Assembly: GCA_016871595.1 (NCBI GenBank)
Contig: VHCY01000016.1
Location: 1 to 33,496 of the forward strand
DNA length: 33,496 nt
Reading direction: 5' to 3'
Source of the DNA: Verrucomicrobiota bacterium
GTDB lineage: Bacteria > Verrucomicrobiota > Verrucomicrobiia > Opitutales > Opitutaceae
Of the stretch, positions 8,713 through 18,465 are shown in pieces. Position 1 is the stretch's first letter; each line of letters opens with the position of its first letter. The position numbers and the translations under genes were made by a program. The notes beneath the pieces were generated by a model. That model worked only from the letters and a program-made list of their open reading frames with translations, did not search any database and was not told the origin of the DNA.

Positions 8713-10014
8713 ATGTCCAAAGAAGCCACGCTCCAACTCGAGGGTAAGGAATACAAGCTGCCGGTGATCGTCGGCAGCGAGGGCGAGAAGGCGTTGGATG
8801 TGCGCAACCTCCGCGCGCAGACCGGGGCGATCACCTATGACGACGGCTTCGGGAACACCGGCTCCTGCCTGAGCGAGATCACGTTCATCGACGGCGACGC
8901 CGGCATCCTGCGCTACCGGGGCTACGCGATCGAGGACCTGGCCGAGCACTCCTCCTTCGTCGAGACGGCCTACCTGATCATCCACGGCAACCTGCCGAAC
9001 TCGGCCGAGCGGCGGCGCTTCGGGGACCTGCTGCGGCTCCATTCGCCGGTGCACTCCGCGATGGGCCATCTGTTCGAGGGGTTCCCGCTGGGCTCCCACC
9101 CGATGGCGATCCTGTCGGCGCTGCTCAATTCCCTCGGCTGCTACTATCCGCACCTCGCGACCAACCGCCCGCAGGAAGACCTCGCGAATTTCGAGGAGGC
9201 CTCCGCGATCGCGATCTCCAAGGTCCGCACCATCGCGGCGATGTCCTACCGCAAGAGCCGCGGCCTGCCCTACATCTACCCGAAGCGCACGCTCCCGTAC
9301 TGCGAGAATTTCCTGCATATGATGTTCTCGCAGCCCTACGAGGACTTCGTGCCGACGCCCGAGGTCGCCCAGGCGCTCAACCTCTTCCTGCTGCTCCACG
9401 CCGACCACGAGCAGAACTGCTCCACCTCGACGGTGCGGATGGTGGCGTCCTCCGGGGCGAACCTGTTCGCCTCCGTCGCGGCGGGCGTCTGCGCGCTCTG
9501 GGGCCCCCTCCACGGCGGAGCCAATATGGCGGTGATCGAGATGCTCGAGAGCATCCACGCCGAGGGCGATGACGGCAGCAAGTTCATCGAGGCCGCCCGC
9601 TCCGGGAAGGCTGGTCACCGGCTGATGGGCTTCGGCCACCGCGTCTACCGCAACTACGACCCGCGCGCGAAGATCATCAAGGCCAGCTTCGACAAGGCCC
9701 TCGCCAGCCTCGGCATCAAGGACGACCCGCTCCTGCAGATCGCCCGGCGGCTCGAGGACGTGGCCCTGCGGGACGAGTACTTCCTGTCGCGCCGGCTGTA
9801 TCCGAACGTGGATTTCTACAGCGGCCTCATTATGCGGGCCCTCGGCATCCCCCAGAATATGTTCACGGTGATGTTCGCGATCGGGCGGATGCCCGGCTGG
9901 ATCGCCCACTGGAAGGAAGTGGCCTCCAACCCGAAGAACAAGATCTACCGCCCCCGCCAGGTCTACACCGGCGCGGTCCGCCGTCCGTTCGTGCCGATGG
10001 CGGAACGCGCCTGA
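8713..10014 (+). CDS. gltA: Citrate synthase (type II-like)
   Basis: 433 aa, the length of the hexameric bacterial type with an N-terminal beta domain. It condenses oxaloacetate and acetyl-CoA to citrate and CoA at entry to the TCA cycle. The catalytic residues are present: H267 in GPLHGGAN, H309 in [14 protein letters not shown], and D367 in [23 protein letters not shown] is a family signature. The ATG at 8713 follows a pyrimidine-rich stretch without a Shine-Dalgarno. The open frame extends upstream into hisH but has no better start. A 101-base gap after hisH probably holds its own promoter. It converges on the VC0807-family gene. Confidence 0.98.
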   Translation: MSKEATLQLEGKEYKLPVIVGSEGEKALDVRNLRAQTGAITYDDGFGNTGSCLSEITFIDGDAGILRYRGYAIEDLAEHSSFVETAYLIIHGNLPNSAERRRFGDLLRLHSPVHSAMGHLFEGFPLGSHPMAILSALLNSLGCYYPHLATNRPQEDLANFEEASAIAISKVRTIAAMSYRKSRGLPYIYPKRTLPYCENFLHMMFSQPYEDFVPTPEVAQALNLFLLLHADHEQNCSTSTVRMVASSGANLFASVAAGVCALWGPLHGGANMAVIEMLESIHAEGDDGSKFIEAARSGKAGHRLMGFGHRVYRNYDPRAKIIKASFDKALASLGIKDDPLLQIARRLEDVALRDEYFLSRRLYPNVDFYSGLIMRALGIPQNMFTVMFAIGRMPGWIAHWKEVASNPKNKIYRPRQVYTGAVRRPFVPMAERA

Positions 10015-10050
10015 GCGGCCGCTCGTTCCCGGACCGATCCCTTGGGGCCC

Positions 10051-10068
10051 GTCCCGCGCCCGCGGGAC
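10051..10068. terminator. Hairpin between convergent gltA and the VC0807-family gene
   Basis: GTCCCGC, loop GCCC, GCGGGAC: a perfect 7-bp stem in the 58-base gap between two converging stops. Either strand would form it. There is no T-tract, so it is a candidate bidirectional 3'-end structure rather than a proven intrinsic terminator. Confidence 0.4.
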
Positions 10069-10072
10069 CCAC

Positions 10073-10777
10073 TCAGCCTTTGCGCTGGGCGTGGAAGATC
10101 TCCTCCAGCGGCATCCCCGTCAGTTGGGTGAACCCGCGGAAGAGCCGCCAGAGCACGTACATCGTCACGATCAGATTGGGCACCACGATCACCGGCCAGC
10201 TGAGCAGGTTCATCCGCCCGAGCTCCGCATTGAACGCCTCGGTGCCCGGCTCGCTCACGAGCAGGTAGCGCGCGAGGGCGTAGTTGAGCACCGCGCTGAG
10301 GAGGAAGGAGCCGGCCAGCCCACGCGTCGCCCCGACCATCAGTTTTTCGAACTCCGGGTGCAGGTTGCGCTCGGTCAGGACGGCGTCGATCCGAGCGGTG
10401 TCGATCACCTGCTCGTTCCAGAGCAGTTCCCGGACGAAGGGGCGACGGCTGCCGCTGGACACGATCACCGCCACGCCGAACAGGGTCGGGATGGCCGCCT
10501 CCTTGACCGCGAACCAGAACGGATCCGCCTGCACCTGGTTCAGACCGCCGGTGAGCAGCACGCTGAGGATGCCGACGATGGAGAAGAAATTGGTCTTCCG
10601 GCGCCGGATGAGGTCGTAGATGCCGTAGCCGAGCGGGAAGGCGAGGGCGACGGCCATCCCCCAGGTGGGCCCAAGTGACCCCGCGCCGCTGAACTTGGTC
10701 AGGATCAACGACGGGGCCGCGATGTTGCAGACCAGGTTGAGGAGCAGGCTCTCGCGAGGTGCGGCGGCTTGGGTCAT
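10073..10777 (-). CDS. VC0807-family integral membrane protein
   Basis: 234 aa from the ATG at 10777. An upstream in-frame start would run through the divergent pdxJ start and is unlikely. Several hydrophobic segments are visible: LLLNLVCNIAAPSLILTKF, MAVALAFPLGYGIYDLI, FFSIVGILSVLLTGGL, IPTLFGVAVIVSS, GSFLLSAVLNYALARYLL, and a last one around PVIVVPNLIVTMYVLW. The pattern FPLGYGIYDLIRRRKTNFFSI, then DPFWFAVKEAAIPTLFG and TEAFNAELGRM, is what I recall for the uncharacterised VC0807 family of inner-membrane proteins. The biochemical role is unknown. It is divergent from pdxJ (94-base gap) and convergent with gltA. Confidence 0.75.
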   Translation of the reverse strand: MTQAAAPRESLLLNLVCNIAAPSLILTKFSGAGSLGPTWGMAVALAFPLGYGIYDLIRRRKTNFFSIVGILSVLLTGGLNQVQADPFWFAVKEAAIPTLFGVAVIVSSGSRRPFVRELLWNEQVIDTARIDAVLTERNLHPEFEKLMVGATRGLAGSFLLSAVLNYALARYLLVSEPGTEAFNAELGRMNLLSWPVIVVPNLIVTMYVLWRLFRGFTQLTGMPLEEIFHAQRKG

Positions 10778-10871
10778 GAAGGAACGGTGAGGCTGGCCAA
10801 AACGCGGCGCACGGCAAGACGGTACATATTTCCTGCTTTCCGCGGGGCGGTGGGGTGGGCACCTTCCGGGG

Positions 10872-11615
10872 ATGATTTTGCTCGGGGTGAACATCGACCA
10901 TTGTGCGACCGTGCGGCAGGCCCGCTACCGGGCCGCCGCCGCGCCCGCCGGCGGGCCCATCGAGCCGGATCCGGTCCTTTTTGCCCAGTTGGCGGAGCGA
11001 GCCGGCGCGGACGGGATCACTGTCCATCTGCGCGAGGACCGGCGTCATATCCAGGAACGGGACGTCTGGCGGTTGCGGGAATCCCTCGCGACGCGCCTGA
11101 ACCTCGAGATGGCCTGCACGCCCGAGATGCTGGCCTTCGCCCTCCGGCTGCGGCCCGAGGCCGTGTGCCTGGTGCCCGAGAGCCGGCAGGAGATCACCAC
11201 CGAGGGAGGGCTTGAGGTGGCCGGGGCCCTGGATCGCGTGCGCGCCTGCGTCGAGCCCCTGGCGGCGGCGGGCATCGAGGTGAGCCTCTTCATTGATCCC
11301 GATGAGCGGCAGATCGCGGCGGCCGCCAAGGTCGCGGCCCCCTGGGTCGAGCTGCACACCGGGGCCTACGCCCACGCCTTCCACGGTCCCGGGCGGCAGC
11401 GGGAGTTCCAACGCCTGCGGCTCGGCGCCGCCGCGGCCCACGCGCTCGGGCTGCGGGTCAACGCCGGCCACGGCATCAATTACGTGAACATCAGCGAGCT
11501 CCGCACGCTGCCCCACCTCCACGAGCTCAACATCGGGCACAGCATCGTCAGCCGCGCCCTGTTCACCGGGGTGGAGGAGGCGGTGTCCGAGATGCGCCGC
11601 CGGATGAATCCCTGA
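10872..11615 (+). CDS. pdxJ: Pyridoxine 5'-phosphate synthase
   Basis: 247 aa, a TIM-barrel enzyme. It makes pyridoxine 5'-phosphate from deoxyxylulose 5-phosphate and 3-amino-1-hydroxyacetone phosphate (DXP-dependent vitamin B6 route). [15 protein letters not shown] at the N-terminus is diagnostic. H52 ([10 protein letters not shown]), E79 ([11 protein letters not shown]) and H200 ([11 protein letters not shown]) correspond to the catalytic His/Glu/His of the family. It is the first gene of a compact operon with acpS 13 bases downstream, the same pair as in many Gram-negative genomes. Confidence 0.97.
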   Translation: MILLGVNIDHCATVRQARYRAAAAPAGGPIEPDPVLFAQLAERAGADGITVHLREDRRHIQERDVWRLRESLATRLNLEMACTPEMLAFALRLRPEAVCLVPESRQEITTEGGLEVAGALDRVRACVEPLAAAGIEVSLFIDPDERQIAAAAKVAAPWVELHTGAYAHAFHGPGRQREFQRLRLGAAAAHALGLRVNAGHGINYVNISELRTLPHLHELNIGHSIVSRALFTGVEEAVSEMRRRMNP

Positions 11616-11628
11616 GCCGGCCGTAGCG

Positions 11629-12075
11629 ATGGAAATCCCCGGTCTGCCCCAGTTGCCCCCCGGCGGCATTTTGGTGGGCGTCGGCATCGACCTCATCGAG
11701 GTCGAACGCATCCGGTCCGTGATCGAGCGGCAGGGGGAACGCTTCCTCGACCGGGTTTTCACCGGGGAGGAGCGGGCCTACTGCGCCACGATGAAGTTTC
11801 CCCACAAGCACTACGCGGCGCGGTTCGCGGCCAAGGAGGCGGTCTCGAAGTGCTTCGGCACGGGCATTGGCGCGGAGCTCGGCTGGCGCTCGGTCTCGGT
11901 GTACCACGGCGAACGCCACCAGCCCCTCGTGCGCCTCGACGAACGCGGAACCGCCCTGCTGCGCGCGGCCGGCGCCACCGCGGTCCACCTCAGCCTCGCC
12001 CACACGGAGGCCCTCGCGGTCGCCGTGGCCGTGCTGGTGCGGCAACCGGCGGCGGAGGCGCGCGATGGCGGCTGA
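11629..12075 (+). CDS. acpS: Holo-[acyl-carrier-protein] synthase
   Basis: 148 aa. It transfers 4'-phosphopantetheine from CoA to apo-ACP for fatty-acid synthesis. The magnesium-binding Asp lies in GVGIDLIEVERI. The second motif, AARFAAKEAVSKCFGTG, carries the conserved Glu and Lys. The C-terminal HLSLAHTEALAVAVAV is typical. The N-terminus is about 15 residues longer than usual (MEIPGLPQLPPGG), so a later TTG/GTG start is possible; the ATG at 11629 is the only nearby ATG. It overlaps the next gene by 11 bases. Confidence 0.95.
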   Translation: MEIPGLPQLPPGGILVGVGIDLIEVERIRSVIERQGERFLDRVFTGEERAYCATMKFPHKHYAARFAAKEAVSKCFGTGIGAELGWRSVSVYHGERHQPLVRLDERGTALLRAAGATAVHLSLAHTEALAVAVAVLVRQPAAEARDGG

Positions 12076-12586
12076 CGATCCCGCAGGGGCCGATTCCTCC
12101 GGCGAGGACCGCCCGTCCCGCTCGTTCTCCTGGGGAATGACCGGCTTCCTCCTCGGCGCGGCCTGCGTCTACGCCTACCTCCGTCCGCGTCCCGCCCCGG
12201 CCGGCGCGCCGACGGTGGCCCCCGTGGCCGTGGCCCAGGCGCCGGCGCCTCCCGCTCCGGCCCGCACGCTCTCCACTGTGGAGGCGGTGTTCGCGGAATG
12301 GGGCGAGCGGGCCTCGTGGACGGGCAACGTCACCGAGATTGCCCTCTGGAGCTCCGCGGCCGGGGCTTTCGCGGACTTTTATGAGGTCCGGCGGGTCGGC
12401 GGTCAGCTGTATTTCCGCAGCATTCCCGCCCTCACCCGCCGCGTCATCCGCCGGGGCAAGGAGGATCCGTCCTGTCCGCTGGTGTTCACCGAGACCGAGG
12501 CGGAGTATCGCGAATGGCTCCAGCACGGCCGCACCGAGCGCCCGGCCGACGACGTGCCCGTGAAGCCGCCCCCCGCGACCCGATGA
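12065..12586 (+). CDS. Hypothetical single-pass membrane protein
   Basis: 173 aa, not recognised. It starts at an ATG overlapping the acpS end and finishes in an ATGA overlap with the next gene, so it is translated within the pdxJ-acpS-nnr operon. After about 20 polar residues there is one hydrophobic segment (FSWGMTGFLLGAACVYAYL), then a Pro/Ala linker. A small soluble domain of about 100 residues follows (VEAVFAEWGERASWTGNVTEIALWS... FYEVRRVGGQLYFRSIPALTRRV). The topology suggests an inner-membrane anchor with a compact domain outside. No function is implied by the neighbours. Confidence 0.8.
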   Translation: MAADDPAGADSSGEDRPSRSFSWGMTGFLLGAACVYAYLRPRPAPAGAPTVAPVAVAQAPAPPAPARTLSTVEAVFAEWGERASWTGNVTEIALWSSAAGAFADFYEVRRVGGQLYFRSIPALTRRVIRRGKEDPSCPLVFTETEAEYREWLQHGRTERPADDVPVKPPPATR

Positions 12587-14064
12587 TCCCGCTGCCGAGC
12601 CATCCCATCCTGAGCCCCGCCCAGACCCGTCTCCTGGAGGAGCGGCTGTTTGGTGCCGACGAGGCCCGGGAGTGGCCGGCGATGCGTGCCGCCGGCCGCG
12701 CCTTGGCTCGGGCCATCCGGCAGGATGCCGCGGAGATTGGGGGACTGGAGCCGGCGGGCCGCTGGTTGCTGGTGGCGGGCAAGGGGCATAATGGCGGCGA
12801 CGCCCTGCTCGCGGCCGCCTGCCTGTTGGAGACGCACCCCGGGGCGCGGATCGAGGTTTGCTTTCCCTTCGGTTCGCGGCGGCTGCGTCCCTTGGCCGCG
12901 CGCGCTTGGCGCGAGCTGGTCTCCTCTTGCCCCAGCGTCGCCCTCGTGGAGGGGCCGGAGGGAAGCTATGATCTGCTGCTGGACGGGCTGTTCGGCTTCC
13001 AATTCCGCCCGCCGGTGGATCCGGCCGTCCTGCGCCTGATCGACCGGCTCAACGCGTTGCCCGTGCGACTGCGGGCCGCGGTCGATCTGCCGAGCGCCGG
13101 CCTCGTCCGGGCGGATTTCACCTATGCCACGGGAGTGCTCAAGACGCCGCTCCTCGCCGCGGCGGAAGCGGGCCGGCTCCGTTATCTGGATCTGGGGTTC
13201 TTCGCGGACGAGACGCTCGCGTCCGGGCTACCGGCGGAAGAAGCGGATCCCGGTCGGGTGCTCCTGCCGGAGGTGCTGCGGCCGCTGGCGGGATTGCGGC
13301 CCTCCGCCTCCGACAAGCGCAGTTACGGGCACCTGTTCATCCTGGCCAGCTCCGCCTCCTTTCCGGGGGCCGCGCTGCTGACGGTGCTCGCGGCGCTGCG
13401 GAGCGGGGTGGGCCTGGTCACCGCGTTCGTGCCGGAACGGCTGGTGCCCGCCTTTGCCGCCCGGGCCCCGGAGGCGATGTGGGTGGGCTGGCCCGAAACC
13501 CCGTCCGGCCACCTTGCCCTCGAGGGCGAATACCTCTGGCGCGAACGGGAGGAGCGGGCTTCCGCGATTCTGCTCGGACCCGGGCTCGGCCGGGAGGCGG
13601 AAACCCTCGCCGTGGCCGAGAGTATCGCCGCCCGGGCCGTGGTGCCGCTGGTCCTCGACGCGGACGCGCTGCAACCCGGCATCATCGCCGCGGGGCCCGC
13701 GCCCCGGATTCTCACCCCCCACGCCGGGGAACTTGCCCGGATCGGCGGCCGCGGGCGGATCCCGCCCGGCGCGGTGCTGGTCGAAAAGGGGCCGCTCACC
13801 CGGATTGTCGCCGACGGCCAGGTCCACCACGCGCTCTGCGGCGGGCCGGTGCTCGCGCGCGGGGGCAGCGGCGATCTCCTCGCCGGGCTCATCGGGGGTA
13901 TCCTCGCGCAGGATCCCCCGGAACCGGTTTGGGCCGCGGCCTGCGGGGTCTTGTGGCACGGCCGGGCCGCCGATGGTCTGGCCCGCGCGCGCGGGCAGAC
14001 GGCGGTCAGCGTGTCCCAATTGCTGGATTTCCTGCCGGACGCCCTTCGCGAAATTCCGGGTTAA
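12583..14064 (+). CDS. nnr: Bifunctional NAD(P)H-hydrate epimerase / ADP-dependent NAD(P)H-hydrate dehydratase
   Basis: 493 aa. It repairs hydrated NADH/NADPH: the N-terminal YjeF_N domain interconverts the R and S epimers, and the C-terminal ribokinase-like domain dehydrates the S form using ADP. C-terminal signatures are clear: SYGHLFILASS, LLGPGLGR, LVLDADAL, LTPHAGEL, and GGSGDLLAGLIGGILAQ with the catalytic Asp. The N-terminal domain is divergent. The usual GNNGGDG reads GHNGGDA (H69), and the DIPSG loop is shortened (DLPSAGLVRADFTYATG). The start ATG at 12583 overlaps the upstream stop. Dehydratase function is secure; epimerase activity is less so. Confidence 0.92.
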   Translation: MIPLPSHPILSPAQTRLLEERLFGADEAREWPAMRAAGRALARAIRQDAAEIGGLEPAGRWLLVAGKGHNGGDALLAAACLLETHPGARIEVCFPFGSRRLRPLAARAWRELVSSCPSVALVEGPEGSYDLLLDGLFGFQFRPPVDPAVLRLIDRLNALPVRLRAAVDLPSAGLVRADFTYATGVLKTPLLAAAEAGRLRYLDLGFFADETLASGLPAEEADPGRVLLPEVLRPLAGLRPSASDKRSYGHLFILASSASFPGAALLTVLAALRSGVGLVTAFVPERLVPAFAARAPEAMWVGWPETPSGHLALEGEYLWREREERASAILLGPGLGREAETLAVAESIAARAVVPLVLDADALQPGIIAAGPAPRILTPHAGELARIGGRGRIPPGAVLVEKGPLTRIVADGQVHHALCGGPVLARGGSGDLLAGLIGGILAQDPPEPVWAAACGVLWHGRAADGLARARGQTAVSVSQLLDFLPDALREIPG

Positions 14065-14105
14065 GCGCGCGTCGCACCGGCGGTCGGGAGCCGCAGGGTC
14101 GGGGA

Positions 14106-15233
14106 ATGCCGCCGCTCACCGAAGGGCAATGTCTGCTGATCCTCAATGGCCTGCCCCACATCGGGCCGGTCACGCTGCACCGCCTGCTCGCGGCGCTGGG
14201 CGGTGATCCCGGCCGGGTCCTGACGGCGAGCCGGGAGGAGTTGCTGCAGGTGCAGGGCGTGGGACCAGTGATCGCGGACACCCTCCTTGGCTGGGCCGCG
14301 CATTTTGACCTGCCCGGTGAGGAGGAGCGCATCCGGCGGAGTGGCACCCAGTTTGTGGTGGCGACCGATCCGACCTACCCAAGGCTCCTGCGCGAGGTGC
14401 ACGATCCCCCGATCGGCTTGTACCGGCGGGGAAACACCCCGGCGGGCCAGCGCTGCATCGCGATCGTCGGTTCCCGGCGCACGACCCAATATGGACTGAC
14501 CGTGGCGCGCACCTTCGCGGGCGAACTCACCCGGGCCGGCTTCTGCGTCGTGAGCGGACTGGCGCGGGGCATCGACACCGCGGCCCACGAGGGGGCGCTC
14601 GCCGCCGGCGGGACCACGGTCGCCGTGCTGGGGTGCGGCATCGACCGGGTTTACCCGCCCGAAAACCTCGGCCTGCAACGGCGGATTGAGGCGGCGGGCG
14701 CCGTGCTCTCGGAGTTTCCCTTTGGCCGTCCGACGGACCGGCAATCCTTCGCGATGCGCAACCGGATCGTTTCCGGAATGAGCGAGGCGGTGATTGTGGT
14801 CGAAAGCGGAGCCTCCGGCGGCGCGATGATTACCGCCCGCTTCGCCGGCGAACAAGGCCGTCTCCTCTTCGCGGTCCCCGGTCGGGTGGATCAGCCGACC
14901 AGTGCCGGTTGCCACCAACTGATCCGGGACGGGGCCACCTTGCTCACCACGGTCGATGAGCTGCTGTCCGAGCTGTCTTACCTAGAGGGGATGCATCCTC
15001 GCGCCGGGTGTCCCGCCCGGCCACCCGGGGCGTCGATCCCACCCGGGCTCGACGCCGAGGCCCGCACGCTGCTCGAGCGCCTCCGGGAGGGAGCGCTGCT
15101 GGGGCCGGACGCGCTGGCCGAGGCGGCGGGCCTGCCCGTGGCCCAGGTCTGCGCCGCCTTGCTGCGGCTTGAGCTCACGCGCCTCGTGGTCCGCCATCCC
15201 GACGGTACGTTCGAGGCGGCCAGTCCGCCCTGA
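14106..15233 (+). CDS. dprA: DNA processing protein DprA (Smf)
   Basis: 375 aa from the ATG at 14106. The open frame upstream overlaps nnr in another frame and is not used. It loads RecA on incoming single-stranded DNA during natural transformation. An N-terminal helical/HhH region (about 1-75, VQGVGPVIADTLLGW) is followed by the Rossmann-like core. The core shows IAIVGSRRTTQYG, VVSGLARGIDTAAHEGAL, TVAVLGCGIDRVYP, FAMRNRIVSGMS and the VVESGASGGAMITA patch. A C-terminal winged-helix (DprA_WH) domain ends at 375. It closes the plus-strand operon and converges on the HIT gene with only 5 bases between stops. Confidence 0.96.
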   Translation: MPPLTEGQCLLILNGLPHIGPVTLHRLLAALGGDPGRVLTASREELLQVQGVGPVIADTLLGWAAHFDLPGEEERIRRSGTQFVVATDPTYPRLLREVHDPPIGLYRRGNTPAGQRCIAIVGSRRTTQYGLTVARTFAGELTRAGFCVVSGLARGIDTAAHEGALAAGGTTVAVLGCGIDRVYPPENLGLQRRIEAAGAVLSEFPFGRPTDRQSFAMRNRIVSGMSEAVIVVESGASGGAMITARFAGEQGRLLFAVPGRVDQPTSAGCHQLIRDGATLLTTVDELLSELSYLEGMHPRAGCPARPPGASIPPGLDAEARTLLERLREGALLGPDALAEAAGLPVAQVCAALLRLELTRLVVRHPDGTFEAASPP

Positions 15234-15238
15234 AGCTC

Positions 15239-15580
15239 TCAGCCCGGCGGCCAGGCCAGCGCGCGGCCGCCGAGCAGGTGCACGTGGAGGTGGGGAACGG
15301 ATTCCCCGCCGTGGGAACCGTGGTTCATCACGAGGCGGAAGCCGGCCGCGAGGTTCAGCTTCCGCGCCATCGCTCCGGCCACCAACAGCAGGTGCCCGAG
15401 CAACTGGGCGTCCTCCGGCTGGGCGGCCCCGACCCGCTCGATGAGCCGCTTGGGAATCACCAGCAGATGGGTGGGGGCCTGCGGGTGCAGGTCGTGCAGG
15501 ACGATGCAGTGCTCGTCCTCGTGTTCGATCCGGGCAGGCAACTCGCGGTCGATGATCCGCTGGAAGACGGTCTTGGCCAT
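15239..15580 (-). CDS. HIT family nucleotide-binding protein (HINT-like)
   Basis: 113 aa from the ATG at 15580 (MAKTVFQRIIDREL); a GTG at 15619 would add 13 residues. It carries the histidine-triad motif HLHVHLL, preceded by NHGSHGGESVP, as in HINT-type purine nucleoside phosphoramidases. IIDRELPARI, DLHPQAPTHLLVIPK and LVMNHG are typical of this group. It probably hydrolyses AMP-lysine or other adenosine phosphoramidates. The exact physiological substrate is not known for bacterial members. Last gene of the trpG-nrdR-orf-HIT minus operon. Confidence 0.95.
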   Translation of the reverse strand: MAKTVFQRIIDRELPARIEHEDEHCIVLHDLHPQAPTHLLVIPKRLIERVGAAQPEDAQLLGHLLLVAGAMARKLNLAAGFRLVMNHGSHGGESVPHLHVHLLGGRALAWPPG

Positions 15581-15626
15581 CCCGCGACGGAAACGGCCCC
15601 GCACCGCGAAGGAAACCACTTTCTGG

Positions 15627-16130
15627 CTAGAGGAACAGCAGGTGCAGTTCCGTGCTCGCCGCCGTGCGCGCGGCCGCCAGATCCCGGATGAGCGCGAGCG
15701 CCTCCTCGTAATCTCGTTGCCGGCGAGGCGTGGCCCGGCGGCCCGGGGGCACCAGCGCCCGCCGCAGGTTGGTCACCAGCAGCGTCGCTTCCCGGTAGCC
15801 GGCCAACCGGCGCAGGCCGGTCATAATCTCGGCCCGGGTGAACAGCGGGGTGGGGGAAGCCAGGGTCAGCGCGGCGTCCCAATGGTAGAAGCCGTGCCGT
15901 GGGTGCCGCGCGAACAGGCGGGCGAGCAACTCCGCCGCCGCCGCATTGAAGGCAGTCTCCTCGTCCGGCGGGGTCGCCCCCGCCGCGATCGCCCGTGCCT
16001 GCAGCTCGGTCACGCTCAGGGCGATCGCCGCGCGGATCTGCTCCGCGAGGTACAGGTCCCGGCCGGTGGCCTGGGCGAACAGGGCGTTGACGAAGTGCAG
16101 CCGCCGCAGCGCCGCCGGGTCGCGCTTCAT
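15627..16130 (-). CDS. Hypothetical alpha-helical protein
   Basis: 167 aa from the ATG at 16130, 10 bases after the nrdR stop. Not recognised. It is predicted to be mostly helical and is rich in Ala, Leu and Arg. Visible segments are RRLHFVNALFAQATGRDLYLAEQIRAAI, FNAAAAELLARLFARHPRHGFYHWDAAL, and a basic Arg-rich stretch (RRALVPPGRRATPRRQRDYEEAL). There is no signal peptide, membrane segment or metal motif. nusB often follows nrdR in other bacteria, but I cannot match this sequence to NusB. Its place in a co-directional operon supports it being a real gene. Confidence 0.75.
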   Translation of the reverse strand: MKRDPAALRRLHFVNALFAQATGRDLYLAEQIRAAIALSVTELQARAIAAGATPPDEETAFNAAAAELLARLFARHPRHGFYHWDAALTLASPTPLFTRAEIMTGLRRLAGYREATLLVTNLRRALVPPGRRATPRRQRDYEEALALIRDLAAARTAASTELHLLFL

Positions 16131-16140
16131 CTCTTCAGGC

Positions 16141-16602
16141 TCAGGTCCGTGGCTCCCGGCCCAGGAGGCTGATCTCGTCCACAAACTCGGCCACGCCCCG
16201 GAACTCCTTGTAGACGCTGGCGAAACGCACGTACGCCACCTGGTCCACCGTCCGGAGCCGCTGCATCACGCCCTCACCGATCGCGCGGCTCGGGATCTCC
16301 TTCTCAAATTGGGCCTCCAGGGCGTCCATCACATCCTCGACCAGCATCGCCACCTGCTCCGCGTCCACCGGCCGCTTGTGGCAGGCCGCGCGCACGGCCC
16401 GGGTGAGCTTCTCCCGGTCAAAATCCTCCCGGCGCCCGTCCCGCTTGATCACCATCACCCCGTCCCGCACCGAGACTTCGGTGGTGCTGTAGCGGTGCCC
16501 GCATTCCAGGCACTCCCGCCGACGGCGGATGGACGCCCCGTCCCGGCTGATCCGAGAATCGATCACCTTGTCTTCGACGGAGGTGCACTTGGGGCAACGC
16601 AT
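16141..16602 (-). CDS. nrdR: Transcriptional repressor NrdR
   Basis: 153 aa, the standard length. It represses ribonucleotide reductase genes in response to ATP/dATP. The N-terminal zinc ribbon has C3, C6, C31 and C34 (MRCPKCTS, ECLECGHRY). The ATP-cone domain follows (VIKRDGRREDFDREKL, ACHKRPV, RTVDQVAYVRFASVYKEF). The ATG at 16602 gives the canonical MRCPKC start. Its target NrdR boxes and nrd genes are not in this window. Confidence 0.98.
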   Translation of the reverse strand: MRCPKCTSVEDKVIDSRISRDGASIRRRRECLECGHRYSTTEVSVRDGVMVIKRDGRREDFDREKLTRAVRAACHKRPVDAEQVAMLVEDVMDALEAQFEKEIPSRAIGEGVMQRLRTVDQVAYVRFASVYKEFRGVAEFVDEISLLGREPRT

Positions 16603-16648
16603 TGGGGAGAATGACGTTCGGACCGGTCCGGGGGTTGCAGGCGCCCGC

Positions 16649-17215
16649 TCAGCCGAGGCGCAGAAAGTTTTCCAGAATCCGGCGTCCGCCGGCGGTGGCG
16701 ATGGACTCGGGGTGGAACTGGACGCCCCAGATCGGCAGTTCCCGGTGCCGCAGACCCATAATCTCGCCTTCCGCGGTCTCGGCCGTGATCTCCAGCGCGG
16801 TCGGGAGGGTCTCCCGCTCCACCAGCAGCGAGTGGTACCGGGTCGCCGCAAATCCCTGCGGCATCCCCGCAAACACGTCCGTGTTCCGGTGCAAGATGGG
16901 CGAGGTCTTGCCGTGCATCAGGCGTCCCGCCCGAACCACCCGGCCGCCGAAGTAGTGCCCGATCGACTGGTGCCCCAGGCAGACCCCCAGCATCGGCCGC
17001 ACCCCGGCGAAGGCCTCGATCATCCGCAAGGTAACCCCTGCTTCCTTGGGCGAACAAGGCCCGGGCGAAAGGAGGATCCGCTCCGGCTGCAGCGCGCGGG
17101 CCTCCTCCACCGTGATCTGATCATTCCGGAACACGCGCTGCTCCACCCCCAACTCGCCAAAGTATTGGACGAGGTTGAAGGTGAACGAGTCGTAGTTGTC
17201 GATGACCAGCAGCAC
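16649..17215 (-). CDS. trpG: Anthranilate / aminodeoxychorismate synthase, glutamine amidotransferase component
   Basis: 188 aa if started at the GTG at 17215 (read [20 protein letters not shown]), the usual N-terminus of this family. The longer open frame upstream runs through the divergent tgt start. The catalytic triad is C79 (GVCLGHQ), H168 and E170 (QFHPE); [13 protein letters not shown] is a TrpG/PabA signature. It passes glutamine-derived ammonia to TrpE (tryptophan) or PabB (folate). No trpE or pabB lies nearby, so it may be the shared amphibolic subunit. A GAGG 10 bases before the GTG is one of the few purine-rich pre-start stretches in the window. Confidence 0.93.
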   Translation of the reverse strand: MLLVIDNYDSFTFNLVQYFGELGVEQRVFRNDQITVEEARALQPERILLSPGPCSPKEAGVTLRMIEAFAGVRPMLGVCLGHQSIGHYFGGRVVRAGRLMHGKTSPILHRNTDVFAGMPQGFAATRYHSLLVERETLPTALEITAETAEGEIMGLRHRELPIWGVQFHPESIATAGGRRILENFLRLG

Positions 17216-17234
17216 GTTGGCACTACCTCGCGGA

Positions 17235-17250
17235 TTGACACCCGGGTCAA
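17235..17250. promoter_or_regulatory. Inverted repeat with -35-like boxes between divergent trpG and tgt
   Basis: TTGACACCCGGGTCAA: arms TTGAC and GTCAA flank six bases that contain CCCGGG. It reads as a -35-like box on both strands (TTGACA toward tgt, TTGACC toward trpG). It lies in the 61-base gap between the two starts. The -10 partners are poor, so it could be a shared operator overlapping two promoters or a chance palindrome. Confidence 0.35.
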
Positions 17251-17276
17251 GCGCGTCGGTAGGTAGCCCCCCTCCG

Positions 17277-18425
<1,149 letters not shown>

Positions 18426-18465
18426 ATCAGGTTCAGGTCGCGCCGGCCGGGGGAGGGAAACGGCC

